Of a DNA stretch of 55,676 bases, positions 45,148 through 53,758 are shown in pieces. Below the pieces are notes generated by a model, which saw only the letters and a program-made list of their open reading frames with translations, had not been told where the DNA came from and did no database searches. Position numbers and translations under genes: made by a program. The stretch comes from Flavobacterium sp. BFFFF1 (lineage in GTDB: Bacteria; Bacteroidota; Bacteroidia; Flavobacteriales; Flavobacteriaceae), in assembly GCF_002256285.1 (NCBI RefSeq), contig NZ_NKJE01000003.1:128615-184290 (forward strand), given 5' to 3'. The stretch's first letter is position 1. The number at the start of each line of letters is the position of its first letter.

Positions 45148-46224
45148 TCAATAAATTTCACTCGCTTCCTTCAGTTTCTCCATATTGTTAACGAGCTGCA
45201 GCTCATCAACCAATTTCTGAATTTTACCGTTCATCACACCATCCATATCAAAAACATCCATACCAATACGGTGATCGGTAACGCGGCCCTGTGCGTAATT
45301 GTAGGTGCGGATTTTCGCAGAACGGTCTCCTGAACTTACTTGTGAAGTACGCTTTTTAGCATCTTCTTCCTGTTTTTTTGCTAATTCCTGTTCGTACAAA
45401 CGGGAACGCAAAACGCCTAATGCCTTGTCCTTATTCTTATGTTGTGACTTCTGGTCCTGGCATTGTGCCACCAATCCGGTTGGGATGTGGGTCAAACGAA
45501 CGGCAGACTTGGTCGTATTTACCGATTGTCCGCCAGGCCCTGAAGAACAGAAAAAGTCGACCCGCACATCGTTCATGTCAATCTGCACGTCGAATTCCTC
45601 GGCTTCAGGAAGCACCATAACGGTCGCGGCAGAAGTATGCACGCGGCCTTGCGTTTCCGTTTGTGGCACACGCTGTACACGGTGTACGCCGGCCTCAAAC
45701 TTTAAAGTTCCGTATACATCTTCGCCGGTCACTTCAAAAATTACCTCTTTAAAACCGCCTGATGTTCCTTCATTCATATCGACCACTGAGGTTCTCCAGC
45801 CACGACCTTCACAGTATTTTGTATACATGCGGAACAAATCCCCAGCAAAAATACTCGCTTCATCCCCACCCGTTCCGGCGCGTATTTCGACCATGACATT
45901 TTTGGCGTCTTCTGCGTCTTTTGGGATCAGCATGAACTTAATCTCTTCTTCGAGCTCCGGTAATCTTTGTTTGGCTTCCTCGAGTTGGAGTTGTGCCATT
46001 TCGCTCATTTCCGGGTCGCTGCCGTCGGAAATAATTTCGTTTGCCTCGTCAATGTTACCGAGTACATTCATATATTCCTCGCGCTTCTCATTGAGTGCTT
46101 TGAGGTCCTTGTATTCCTTATTTAAAGCGACATAGCGCTTTTGGTCGGCGATCACATCCGGCTGGATGATCAGGTCGGATATTTCGTCGAAACGCTGTTT
46201 TACGTATTGCAGCCTGTCTAACAT
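45148..46224 (-). CDS. prfA: Peptide chain release factor 1
   Basis: Recognises UAA and UAG stop codons and releases the finished protein. Length 358 is normal. The hydrolysis motif GGQ is at about residues 229-231 ([10 protein letters not shown]). The acidic N-terminal domain, [18 protein letters not shown] and [20 protein letters not shown] are all present. The start [14 protein letters not shown] is standard. It has a consensus promoter whose -33 element lies within a long inverted repeat. Confidence 0.96.
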   Translation of the reverse strand: MLDRLQYVKQRFDEISDLIIQPDVIADQKRYVALNKEYKDLKALNEKREEYMNVLGNIDEANEIISDGSDPEMSEMAQLQLEEAKQRLPELEEEIKFMLIPKDAEDAKNVMVEIRAGTGGDEASIFAGDLFRMYTKYCEGRGWRTSVVDMNEGTSGGFKEVIFEVTGEDVYGTLKFEAGVHRVQRVPQTETQGRVHTSAATVMVLPEAEEFDVQIDMNDVRVDFFCSSGPGGQSVNTTKSAVRLTHIPTGLVAQCQDQKSQHKNKDKALGVLRSRLYEQELAKKQEEDAKKRTSQVSSGDRSAKIRTYNYAQGRVTDHRIGMDVFDMDGVMNGKIQKLVDELQLVNNMEKLKEASEIY

Positions 46225-46243
46225 TTTTTTTCTATTTGGAGTG

Positions 46244-46273
46244 CAAATTTACGTAAAAAGATCGGAAGTTCAA
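46244..46273 (-). promoter_or_regulatory. Consensus promoter of prfA
   Basis: Minus strand TTG (46273-46271), 19-bp spacer, TAAATTTG (46251-46244). The -33 TTG lies in the left arm of the 23-bp inverted repeat. The start would be near 46238, leaving a leader of about 14 nt. Confidence 0.7.
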
Positions 46274-46350
46274 AAGTTCGTAAGATTGCGAGGAATGTCT
46301 GGAAATTCCCCACTCCCGATCTGACAGACTTTTGAACTTCCGATCTTTTT
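46255..46350. repeat. 23-bp perfect inverted repeat with octamer pattern
   Basis: 46255-46277 (AAAAAGATCGGAAG...) and 46328-46350 (...CTTCCGATCTTTTT) are perfect reverse complements around a 50-nt loop. The left arm continues as 8-nt units (ATCGGAAG, TTCAAAAG, TTCGTAAG, ATTGCGAG). The rest of 46351-46545 has nothing recognised. Confidence 0.85.
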
Positions 46351-46545
46351 CCGCGTTAGGAATCAAAGCGAAAATCCATTGTCTAACGAAGTGATGCGAG
46401 GAAAAGATTACCTTCGGTCAGTTTTGCCTTTGGCCACGCGTGCTGGCCCTGAAAAAGTTACACTAACCAGTGTGGTAAAGCCAGAATAAACTACGCAACT
46501 TTTCGATTGTTAATTACTTTTTAGGGCAGTTCCCGATATAAGTTT

Positions 46546-46553
46546 TACCTTTG
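46546..46553 (+). promoter_or_regulatory. -7 element for the pRiA4b ORF-3-like gene
   Basis: TACCTTTG matches TAnnTTTG exactly, 25 bp before the ATG. A well-spaced TTG was not found. Confidence 0.4.
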
Positions 46554-46578
46554 CTTTCCAATTTTAAAAAGAATTTTT

Positions 46579-47112
46579 ATGGTTTATAAATTCAGGGTGA
46601 TACTCGATGCCGAAGAAGATGTTTTCCGTGATATTGCCATACAGGACGGGGATACACTTGAAGATTTCCACAATGCCATTGTGAACGCTTTTGGTTTTGA
46701 CGGTAATGAAATGGCTTCGTTTTACACCTGCGACGACCAGTGGAACCAGGATGAGGAGATTTCGCTTTTTGATGGCGGTGATGTTCCCGGCGAGCAGATG
46801 ATCATGTCAGATTACCTGCTTTCACAGCTTCTGGATGAAGACAACACCAAGATTATTTATGTTTATGATTTCCTGAACATGTGGACATTCCTTGTGGAAC
46901 TGGCTGCGATTGAGGAGCCGCAATTGGGAGAAAGCTATCCCGCCACCTTGTTTTCCCACGGTATCATGCCCGCTGATGCGCCGGACAAGCAATTCGAAGC
47001 CGATGAGAATGAGTTCGGGTATGAAGAGGACGGCTACGACGAGGACGACCTGGATGAATTCGACAGCGGCGAGAACTTTGAAGATTATGGATTTGAGGAA
47101 AATTGGAATTAG
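46579..47112 (+). CDS. Plasmid pRiA4b ORF-3 family protein
   Basis: A 177-residue cytoplasmic protein of the family also annotated as IS1096 TnpR-like. The core fold is seen in MVYKFRVILDAEEDVFRDI, FHNAIVNAFGFDGNEMASFY and KIIYVYDFLNMWTFLVEL, the last being the family hallmark. The C-terminal 45 residues are extremely acidic (runs of Asp, Glu and Tyr such as GYDEDDLDEFDSGE). Despite the name, nothing mobile is seen around it. Function unknown. Confidence 0.8.
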   Translation: MVYKFRVILDAEEDVFRDIAIQDGDTLEDFHNAIVNAFGFDGNEMASFYTCDDQWNQDEEISLFDGGDVPGEQMIMSDYLLSQLLDEDNTKIIYVYDFLNMWTFLVELAAIEEPQLGESYPATLFSHGIMPADAPDKQFEADENEFGYEEDGYDEDDLDEFDSGENFEDYGFEENWN

Positions 47113-47113
47113 G

Positions 47114-47234
47114 TTAATTAATAGTGAATAATTAATAACTAATAATTCAAAACTTCCCAAATTAGAACAATATATCCACCCCAACAACAATCCAAACATT
47201 ATTAATTATTAATTGTTAATTATCCATTAATTAA
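47114..47234. repeat. Inverted heptamer array before the nucleoid-associated protein gene
   Basis: Left arm 47114-47148 has five 7-nt units (TTAATTA, ATAATTA, ATAACTA and others). Right arm 47199-47234 has ATTAATT-type units and is the rough complement of the left. The next gene's GTG start (47235) touches the array. Confidence 0.75.
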
Positions 47235-48293
47235 GTGATCAACCTATACAACGCACACATCGAATCGCTTTCCATCCACCGTGTTGGAAACAAATCCCGT
47301 AACGAATCAACCTTTTTATCTGATCAGCCTTTCGGTCTTAAGGATGAAATTGTTCCTTTAATCAAAGAGTATTTCTTTAAACCGTTCCGTGACAAGGAAG
47401 AAAATTATTTCCAGTTTGCCCACGAAGTCGATTTGGATTATAATGACATGTTTAAGTTTGCTTCGGAGATTTTTGAAAATCCGTCGAACGTACATGACAT
47501 TTCCAAGAAAATCACGAACCACCTGTATGAGCAGTCAAACCATCCGCACATCAAAAACGGTGAGGTTTATGTGACTTACCTAACCAATATCACCATCGAT
47601 AATAATCCCGTAGATGTTATCGGGATTTTCAAAAGTGAATTGCAAACTGATTTCCTGCAGTTCGAGGAAAAAGGCACGGCACTTGAAATGATATTACAAC
47701 AAGGAATCAACCTGAACAAGCTCGACAAAGGCTGCCTGATTTTCAACTACAAAAAAGAAGAAGGCTACAAAATCCTGACTGTCGACAGCAACCGTTATGA
47801 TGCACGTTACTGGCTCGAGCATTTTCTATCTGTCGACGCCTTCCAGGACGAGAATTTCATCACCAAAAAATACCTGAAATTCTGCCAGGATTTCGCTAAA
47901 GATGTCGTGCTTCCCGCAGAAGATAAAAAGGAAGAAGTGATGTTCATGAACCGTTCCGTGAACTATTTTGCAAAGAATGACCAGTTTGAGGAAACGAACT
48001 TCCTGAATGAGGTTTTGGACAATCCGGATTTAATTCCTGAGTTCAAAAACTACAAAGTCGACAAGGGGGAAAAATACAGCATCGAAGACGTGACTACGTT
48101 CCCAATTGCGAATGCCGCCGTTTCGGACGCGCGCAAGAAAATCAAAAATGTGATTAACCTCGATACGAATATCCAGATAAAACTCGATTTCATCAACCCC
48201 GAAAGCGCCGAAAAATTTGTTGAAAAAGGCTGGGATGAAGAAAAACAGATGTATTACTATCTGGTTTATTTCAACAAGGAACAGAAGAGTTAA
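47235..48293 (+). CDS. Nucleoid-associated protein (YejK/NdpA family)
   Basis: A 352-residue protein of the 37-kDa nucleoid-associated family. The frame starts with GTG at 47235 (VINLYNAHIESLSIHRVG), which fits the family N-terminus. Other blocks are VYVTYLTNITIDNNPVDVIGIFKSE (about 110-134), RYDARYWLEHFLSVDAF and NFLNEVLDNPDLIPEF. The last 18 codons and the following terminator have been copied once more just downstream. In E. coli the homologue is associated with the nucleoid; its detailed role is not known. Confidence 0.85.
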   Translation: MINLYNAHIESLSIHRVGNKSRNESTFLSDQPFGLKDEIVPLIKEYFFKPFRDKEENYFQFAHEVDLDYNDMFKFASEIFENPSNVHDISKKITNHLYEQSNHPHIKNGEVYVTYLTNITIDNNPVDVIGIFKSELQTDFLQFEEKGTALEMILQQGINLNKLDKGCLIFNYKKEEGYKILTVDSNRYDARYWLEHFLSVDAFQDENFITKKYLKFCQDFAKDVVLPAEDKKEEVMFMNRSVNYFAKNDQFEETNFLNEVLDNPDLIPEFKNYKVDKGEKYSIEDVTTFPIANAAVSDARKKIKNVINLDTNIQIKLDFINPESAEKFVEKGWDEEKQMYYYLVYFNKEQKS

Positions 48294-48325
48294 TTGAAAA
48301 TTAATAATTAACAATTAATAATTAG

Positions 48326-48400
48326 AAGCCGGACGATTTTTGCAATGCCCCAAAAAAGTTACATACTAGTTGGGGCATTATAAATTATCCGGCTTTTTTA
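48326..48400 (+). terminator. Two-stem terminator, copy 1
   Basis: Outer stem AAGCCGGA (48326-48333) with TCCGGCTT (48388-48395); inner stem AATGCCCCAA (48344-48353) with TTGGGGCATT (48370-48379); T run after the outer stem. Confidence 0.8.
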
Positions 48401-48521
48401 TTGACTTTGCTTAGCATTATCAATTATCAGATGAAGAAAAACAGATGTATTACTATCTGGTTTATTTCAACAAGGAACAGAAGAGTTAATTGAAAATTAA
48501 TAATTAACAATTAATAATTAG

Positions 48522-48597
48522 AAGCCGAACGATTTTGCAATGCCCCAGAAAAGTTACATACTATCTGGGGCATTATAAATTATCCGGCTTTTTTATT
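48522..48597 (+). terminator. Two-stem terminator, copy 2
   Basis: Copy of the preceding terminator; the inner stem is longer (CCCCAGA/TCTGGGG) and the outer stem is weakened by one base change. Confidence 0.75.
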
Positions 48598-48610
48598 GAC
48601 TTTGCTCCGC

Positions 48611-48652
48611 ATTATCAATTATTAATTATCAATTGTCAATTGTTAATTGTTA
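48611..48652. repeat. Heptamer array at the SDR 3' end
   Basis: Six uninterrupted units of ATTRTYA (ATTATCA, ATTATTA, ATTGTCA, ATTGTTA). The SDR stop codon (48652-48650) is inside it. It is the rough complement of the heptamer arms at 48292 and 48488. Confidence 0.8.
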
Positions 48653-49354
48653 ATTCCTCATCAGCGTGCCCATCCCACCGTTAATCCCAATTACCTGGCC
48701 CGTAATCCATTTGGCCTGATCTGAGAGCAAATACGCCGCCATTGCAGCAATGTCTTCCGGCTGGCCAATTTGCTTCAATGGATGTTTGTCCGCGTTGGCT
48801 TCGCGCTTCGCCTCCGAATTCAGGAGTTGTCCCGCCAACGGAGTGTCTGTTAAGGATGGTGCTATACAATTGACCCTGATGACAGGTGCAAGCTCCGCAG
48901 CCAGGGATCGGGTCAATCCTTCTACAGCTGCTTTTGATGCCGCGATACTGCTGTGAAACGACATACCTGTTCCAACTGCAACCGAGCTGAATAACACAAT
49001 GCCCGGATTTTCAGCCTGTTTCAAATTCGGAAGATACCCCTTAATCAAACGTACAGCGCCCAAAACATTAAGCTGGAAATCTGCCGCGAAATCCTGTTCC
49101 GTAAACCTTTGGAATGGCTTTAGATTGATGCTGCCGGGACAATAAATGATTCCGTTCACTGGTCCGGTAACTTCCGGCAATGCGTCGCCCGAAGTAAAGT
49201 CATACGGTATAAAACGGCAGTTTTGCAGTCCGCCTAAATTTCCCGCGCTACGGCTCAGTGCGACGATGTTGTTTCCGAGATCAGTCAGTATTTTCGCAAG
49301 TTCGCTCCCAATGCCACTGCTGGCACCGGCGATGATGTATGTCTTTTTATCCAT
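48650..49354 (-). CDS. SDR family oxidoreductase lacking the catalytic Tyr
   Basis: A 234-residue short-chain dehydrogenase/reductase fold. The cofactor loop is GASSGIG (9-15) and the catalytic-loop Ser lies in VLFSSVAVG. The usual Tyr-X3-Lys reads SIAASKAA here: the Lys is kept but the Tyr position is Ile. The C-terminal ITGQVIGINGGMG is normal. Loss of the Tyr suggests an altered or absent dehydrogenase activity. Substrate unknown. Confidence 0.82.
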   Translation of the reverse strand: MDKKTYIIAGASSGIGSELAKILTDLGNNIVALSRSAGNLGGLQNCRFIPYDFTSGDALPEVTGPVNGIIYCPGSINLKPFQRFTEQDFAADFQLNVLGAVRLIKGYLPNLKQAENPGIVLFSSVAVGTGMSFHSSIAASKAAVEGLTRSLAAELAPVIRVNCIAPSLTDTPLAGQLLNSEAKREANADKHPLKQIGQPEDIAAMAAYLLSDQAKWITGQVIGINGGMGTLMRN

Positions 49355-49600
49355 TTTAGCTGATTATTTTTGGTGAAGGTATAAAACCGCTGCCGCTTCA
49401 TTTGTTGAACAAATATTAAAGTTTCTTAATATTTACTACCCTACGCAACCTTTGCTCTTTTCAGGCGTCTAAAGCTTAAATGGTTTAAGGTTAGTTAATA
49501 AAGGTCCATAATTGTTTTTGTTTTAAATTGGAATGCGCTTCGCCCCACACGAAGCGCATTTCTTGTTTTACGGCTTACTGCAACTGTCAACCCTCCTTTT

Positions 49601-49627
49601 TTGTGGGCGCCACCTGCTATAAATTTG
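49601..49627 (+). promoter_or_regulatory. Promoter of the ABC transporter operon
   Basis: TTG (49601-49603), 16-bp spacer, TAAATTTG (49620-49627). The start would be near 49634, downstream of ATG 49528, which supports the TTG start at 49696. In 49355-49600 I recognise nothing else. Confidence 0.5.
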
Positions 49628-49695
49628 GGGAAATTTGCAGACTCCGTAACAAATCGCCCTATCTTTCGTCCAACGATAAACAAAACCGAAATATA

Positions 49696-50607
49696 TTGGA
49701 AACAATCCTATCCATTAAAAACCTGTATAAAAATTACGGCAAGGTAAAAGCTGTCAAAAACGTATCCCTTGAAATCCAAAAAGGCAATGTCTACGGCATC
49801 CTTGGCCCAAATGGCAGCGGGAAATCGACCACACTGGGAATCGTGCTCAACGTGGTCAACAGGACTTCCGGCAAATACTCCTGGTTCGGCGGGAAAATGA
49901 ATGACACCGAAGCATTGAAACATGTAGGCGCCATTATTGAACGGCCAAACTTCTACCCGTACATGACGGCCGAGCAAAACCTAAAACTGGTTTGTAAAAT
50001 CAAGGGGGTTAATTTTTCAAACATCCAAAAAAAACTGGAAATCGTAGGCTTGCTGGATCGGAAAGACAGTAAATTCAGTACGTTCTCGTTGGGTATGAAA
50101 CAGCGTCTTGCTATCGCATCGGCCCTGCTTAACGATCCGGAAATTCTAATTTTGGACGAACCAACAAATGGTCTGGATCCGCAGGGAATTCACCAAATCC
50201 GCGAAATCATCAGGCAAATCGCCGCATCCGGGACGACCATATTGCTGGCGTCGCATCTGTTAGACGAAGTGGAAAAAGTGTGTTCTCATGTATTGGTGTT
50301 GCGGAAAGGCGAAATTCTATATTCCGGTGTGGTGGATGGAATGACCTCAAATGAAAGCTTTTTTGAACTTCAGGCTGAGAACATGTCCCTGCTGGCCGAT
50401 ACATTGGCACAGCATACTGCAGTGAAGAAAGTGGTTCTCGAAGAATCGAAAGCAATTGCCTACCTAAGTGAAGACATCAAATCAGACGAATTAAACCGTT
50501 GGCTCTTCCAGAAAAATATCGCGCTAACACACCTGAACAAACGCAAAAACAGCCTCGAGGAACAATTCCTGGAACTCACCGCCGAATCTGACTCCAACAC
50601 CAAATAA
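49696..50607 (+). CDS. ABC transporter ATP-binding protein
   Basis: A 303-residue ATPase of the ABC-2 export type. I chose the TTG at 49696 because it yields METILSIKNLYKNYG, the usual N-terminus, and because the predicted promoter lies after the ATG at 49528. Motifs: Walker A GPNGSGKST, signature FSLGMKQRLAIA, Walker B LILDEPTNGLDP and the H-loop LASHLLDEVEK. The permease gene begins 1 bp after it. The substrate is unknown. Confidence 0.88.
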   Translation: METILSIKNLYKNYGKVKAVKNVSLEIQKGNVYGILGPNGSGKSTTLGIVLNVVNRTSGKYSWFGGKMNDTEALKHVGAIIERPNFYPYMTAEQNLKLVCKIKGVNFSNIQKKLEIVGLLDRKDSKFSTFSLGMKQRLAIASALLNDPEILILDEPTNGLDPQGIHQIREIIRQIAASGTTILLASHLLDEVEKVCSHVLVLRKGEILYSGVVDGMTSNESFFELQAENMSLLADTLAQHTAVKKVVLEESKAIAYLSEDIKSDELNRWLFQKNIALTHLNKRKNSLEEQFLELTAESDSNTK

Positions 50608-50608
50608 C

Positions 50609-51427
50609 ATGAAAAGATTACTATCTATAGAGCTCCAGAAAATCTGGAGGAACCGTTCCAGCAGGATATTGACCATAACCTATTTTGCGCTGCTTGGCAC
50701 GGTTGCACTTCTGGCTTCAGTAAATTTCAACTTTATCGGAATTAACGCGCGCCTCGCCGATCTTGGTATTTTTAACTTCCCATATATATGGCATTTTAAC
50801 CTGTTCATTGCGTCATACTTTAAGTTTTTTATGGCCATTATCATTGTTTCGATGATTGCCAACGAATACAGTTATGGTACTTTAAAACAAAACCTGATTG
50901 ACGGACTGTCGAAAAAAGAATTTGTAGCTTCAAAATTCCTGACGATTTTACTTTTTGCTGCTATCTCGACTATTTTTATGTTCATTATCACTTTGATTCT
51001 CGGCTACAGTTTTTCATCTTATAATGAACTCTCGATCGTTTTCACCGATTTAGATTATCTATTTGCCTATTTCATACGGATAACTGCTTTCTTCAGCATG
51101 TGCCTCTTCTTCGGTTTTCTGATTAAACGTTCTGCATTTGCCATCGGTTTTATATTGGTGTGGTATATCATTGAAAAAATTCTCATGCAAGGATTCAGGA
51201 TTCCAGGATTTTTATCCGATCTCCTGCCCTTAGAATCAATGTATAACCTGACCAAGGAACCTTTTACGCGTTTGAGCGCGATTAAGAATCTTGAAACGGT
51301 TTCAAATAATGGTCATGAAGTAGTAAGAGATTATGGTATTCATTTGTCCTCCATAATGATTGCGATCGTATGGATCGTTATATTTTTGTTAATGTCCTAT
51401 AAATTGCTGAAAAAACGGGATTTGTAG
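50609..51427 (+). CDS. ABC transporter permease (ABC-2 type)
   Basis: A 272-residue integral membrane protein with about six helices, the partner of the ATPase encoded just upstream. Typical features are the N-terminal amphipathic LLSIELQKIWRNRSSRIL, the first periplasmic loop and the IANEYSYGTLKQNLIDGLSKKEF coupling-helix region (about 87-109). Gene order and the 1-bp gap show that the two act as one exporter. Two surface-protein genes follow on the same strand. Confidence 0.85.
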   Translation: MKRLLSIELQKIWRNRSSRILTITYFALLGTVALLASVNFNFIGINARLADLGIFNFPYIWHFNLFIASYFKFFMAIIIVSMIANEYSYGTLKQNLIDGLSKKEFVASKFLTILLFAAISTIFMFIITLILGYSFSSYNELSIVFTDLDYLFAYFIRITAFFSMCLFFGFLIKRSAFAIGFILVWYIIEKILMQGFRIPGFLSDLLPLESMYNLTKEPFTRLSAIKNLETVSNNGHEVVRDYGIHLSSIMIAIVWIVIFLLMSYKLLKKRDL

Positions 51428-51443
51428 TATCTTTGCGCCCGCT

Positions 51444-53726
51444 ATGGATATTCAGAAAAGACCCTATTTCTTTTGGCTCCTGATGGCTTTTGCTTTTAAC
51501 GGCAATGCCCAATACATACAAATTGACGAAAATCGAACGCCGCAACAGCTGGTGAAGGACGTACTCATCGATAATCCCTGTGCCGACGTTTCCAACATAG
51601 CTGTCAGCGGGTGGTCGCAGAACAGCGGGGGTACTTACGGTTATTTCACTGCCGGCACCAGTGCTTTTCCCTTTGCCGACGGGATTATTTTAAGCACCGG
51701 TTTGGTGGCTTCAGCGCCCGGACCTAACAATTCCATTTTAAGCGAAGGTCCTACATCCTGGCTTGGTGACGATGACCTGGAACAGGCGTTAGGCGTGAAT
51801 AACTCCATCAATGCCACTGTTTTGGAATTTGATTTTTTGCCACTGGCAAATAAGTTCAGTTTTGAATATATGTTTTCCTCGGAACAGTACCTTTCCAATC
51901 CCTCTTCAAACCAATGTAATTATACTGACGGTTTTGTATTTTTATTAAAAGAAGCGAATTCAGCAAATCCTTACCAGAACCTGGCGGTTGTTCCCGGAAC
52001 AAGCATTCCGGTAAAAGTGAATACCGTACGCGGCCCCGGAACAGTCTGTCCAGCAGCCAATGAGCAATTTTTCGGCGGGTTTAACGGCGCGGAACATCCA
52101 ACAAATTTCAATGGCCAAACCGTAATCCTTAAGGCTGAATCTCCCGTTACTCCAAATGTTTGGTACCATATCAAACTCGTTGTCGCGGATCAGGGAAATA
52201 ATCTATACGACTCTGCTATCTTTTTAGGTGGTGGCAGTTTTAAAGTGCAGAAAGATCTTGGGATCGACAGACTGCTTTCAACCAACAACCCTGTTTGTAC
52301 TAACGAAACGGTGGTGCTCGACGCTACTGAACCTGGAAACAACGGTTATCAATGGTTTCGCAATAATATTCCCATTTTTGGAGCAACCAATCCACAATTT
52401 CAGCCTCTTCAGGAAGGGCATTACAGTGTGGAAATCACTTTAAATTCGACAGCCTGCAAATCTACGGGTGAAATAACCCTTGAATTTTCTGCTCCGCTTG
52501 ACAATAGCCCTGTTAACATCGTACAATGTGACGATAATAATGATGGTATGGCAGTGTTTAACCTTTATAAAGCGAATGACCGCATCCTGGCAAATAGTCC
52601 GGGTGTACTGTTTCAAGCCTATTATGAAGATGCATCGGGAACCAATATCATCGCTGCTCCCGACAATTTTACATCCGGTCCGACAACCGTGTATGTAAAA
52701 ATAGCAAATGAATACGAGTGCACGACAATTGTACCCATCAGCTTACAGATTGCAAACAATTCGCTTCCGGCTGCGCCTTCAGCAGTTGCCTGTGACAGTG
52801 ACAACGATGGTTTGTATCCTTTCACGTTGTCTACGGACATCACGCCGCAAATTACTGTCGGACTCCCGCCAGGCATCAGCATAAAGTATTATCTGAATCC
52901 TCAGGAAGCTGCTTTGGAGCAAAATCAACTACCCGATACTTTTACAACTACTGAGGCCTTCCAACAACAAATATGGGCGGCACTGACAAATGGCCCGGAT
53001 TGCTATGGCTTAATACCCGTAACATTGACCGTAAATGTCTTTTCAGGCGTTGGACTCGACAATGAAAACCTATTTCTCTGCGAGGGAAGTGCGATTCCGC
53101 TTGAGGCACCTATGGGATTTTCGTCATACAAATGGAACAATGCTGCACAGTCGGCAACCAGAATAATTTCCGTTGACCAGTCCGGAACTTATACGGTTAC
53201 CGTAACGGATGCCAATGGGTGTGAGGGCTCCAAAACTTTCATTGTAACGGATTCAGGCGAGGCCACCATCAACGCGATTGACATTATCGATTTTCAGGGC
53301 GACAGGAATACCGTCCAGGTCAATGTGAGCGGAGCCGGCAGCTATGAGTTCTCTCTGGACGGCCAGCAATACATTGATAATTCGATTTTTACGGATGTCG
53401 TTTCAGGTGCATATACAGTATATATTCGCGACAGGAATGGCTGCGGCATCGTGACAAAACCGATTTTGGTGATGGATTACCCGAAGTTTTTCACACCCAA
53501 TAACGATGGCATAAACGACATTTGGCAAATTCCGTTTTTACGCCTTTATCCTTCCGCCCAGGTGGTTATTTTTGACCGATATGGGAAAGTCGTTTATGGT
53601 TTTGGAGGGAGCGGTAATGGTTGGGATGGAACACTGAATTCAAATCCTTTGCCTTCAACGGATTATTGGTTTACTATTTCAATAGACGATCGTATTATCA
53701 GGGGACATTTTGCGCTCAAAAGGTAA
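51444..53726 (+). CDS. Choice-of-anchor L domain protein with type B T9SS sorting signal
   Basis: A 760-residue surface protein. The signal peptide ends NGNA before QYIQ (about residue 23). Residues about 30-275 form a choice-of-anchor L domain (GIILSTGLVASAPGPN, SFEYMFSSEQY, TDGFVFLLKE). Ig-like or PKD-like modules follow (GYQWFRNNIPIFGATN, YKWNNAAQSATRII). The C-terminal 85 residues are the gliding-motility-associated type B sorting domain (YPKFFTPNNDGINDIW, VVIFDRYGKVVY, YWFTISIDD). It is exported through T9SS and probably acts in adhesion. It starts 16 bp after the permease gene. Confidence 0.88.
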   Translation: MDIQKRPYFFWLLMAFAFNGNAQYIQIDENRTPQQLVKDVLIDNPCADVSNIAVSGWSQNSGGTYGYFTAGTSAFPFADGIILSTGLVASAPGPNNSILSEGPTSWLGDDDLEQALGVNNSINATVLEFDFLPLANKFSFEYMFSSEQYLSNPSSNQCNYTDGFVFLLKEANSANPYQNLAVVPGTSIPVKVNTVRGPGTVCPAANEQFFGGFNGAEHPTNFNGQTVILKAESPVTPNVWYHIKLVVADQGNNLYDSAIFLGGGSFKVQKDLGIDRLLSTNNPVCTNETVVLDATEPGNNGYQWFRNNIPIFGATNPQFQPLQEGHYSVEITLNSTACKSTGEITLEFSAPLDNSPVNIVQCDDNNDGMAVFNLYKANDRILANSPGVLFQAYYEDASGTNIIAAPDNFTSGPTTVYVKIANEYECTTIVPISLQIANNSLPAAPSAVACDSDNDGLYPFTLSTDITPQITVGLPPGISIKYYLNPQEAALEQNQLPDTFTTTEAFQQQIWAALTNGPDCYGLIPVTLTVNVFSGVGLDNENLFLCEGSAIPLEAPMGFSSYKWNNAAQSATRIISVDQSGTYTVTVTDANGCEGSKTFIVTDSGEATINAIDIIDFQGDRNTVQVNVSGAGSYEFSLDGQQYIDNSIFTDVVSGAYTVYIRDRNGCGIVTKPILVMDYPKFFTPNNDGINDIWQIPFLRLYPSAQVVIFDRYGKVVYGFGGSGNGWDGTLNSNPLPSTDYWFTISIDDRIIRGHFALKR

Positions 53727-53758
53727 AATTCCTTACATTTGAAATCTTATGTACGCAC

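Larger units (their letters stand above)
48235..48621 (+). repeat. 196-bp tandem duplication of the gene 3' end and terminator
   Basis: Unit 1 is 48235-48430 and unit 2 is 48431 to about 48621. The first 95 or so bases, including the last codons and stop, are identical. Differences are confined to the terminator hairpin and beyond, and two of them keep or extend pairing (CCCCAA/TTGGGG becomes CCCCAGA/TCTGGGG). Each unit carries a heptamer left arm (48292-48326 and 48488-48522). Nothing else was recognised in 48294-48649. Confidence 0.9.

Noticed and set aside
45305..46135. 276-codon plus-strand frame
   Set aside because: It is fully antisense to prfA, is Ser-rich as expected for a shadow frame, and matches no family.
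46579..47112. Mobile element, from the family name IS1096 TnpR-like
   Set aside because: The family name is historical; no transposase or terminal repeats are present.
46480..49460. CTACGCAAC-TTT found near 46488 and near 49440, each upstream of a plus-strand gene
   Set aside because: Only two loose matches with different surroundings; too weak to call a motif.
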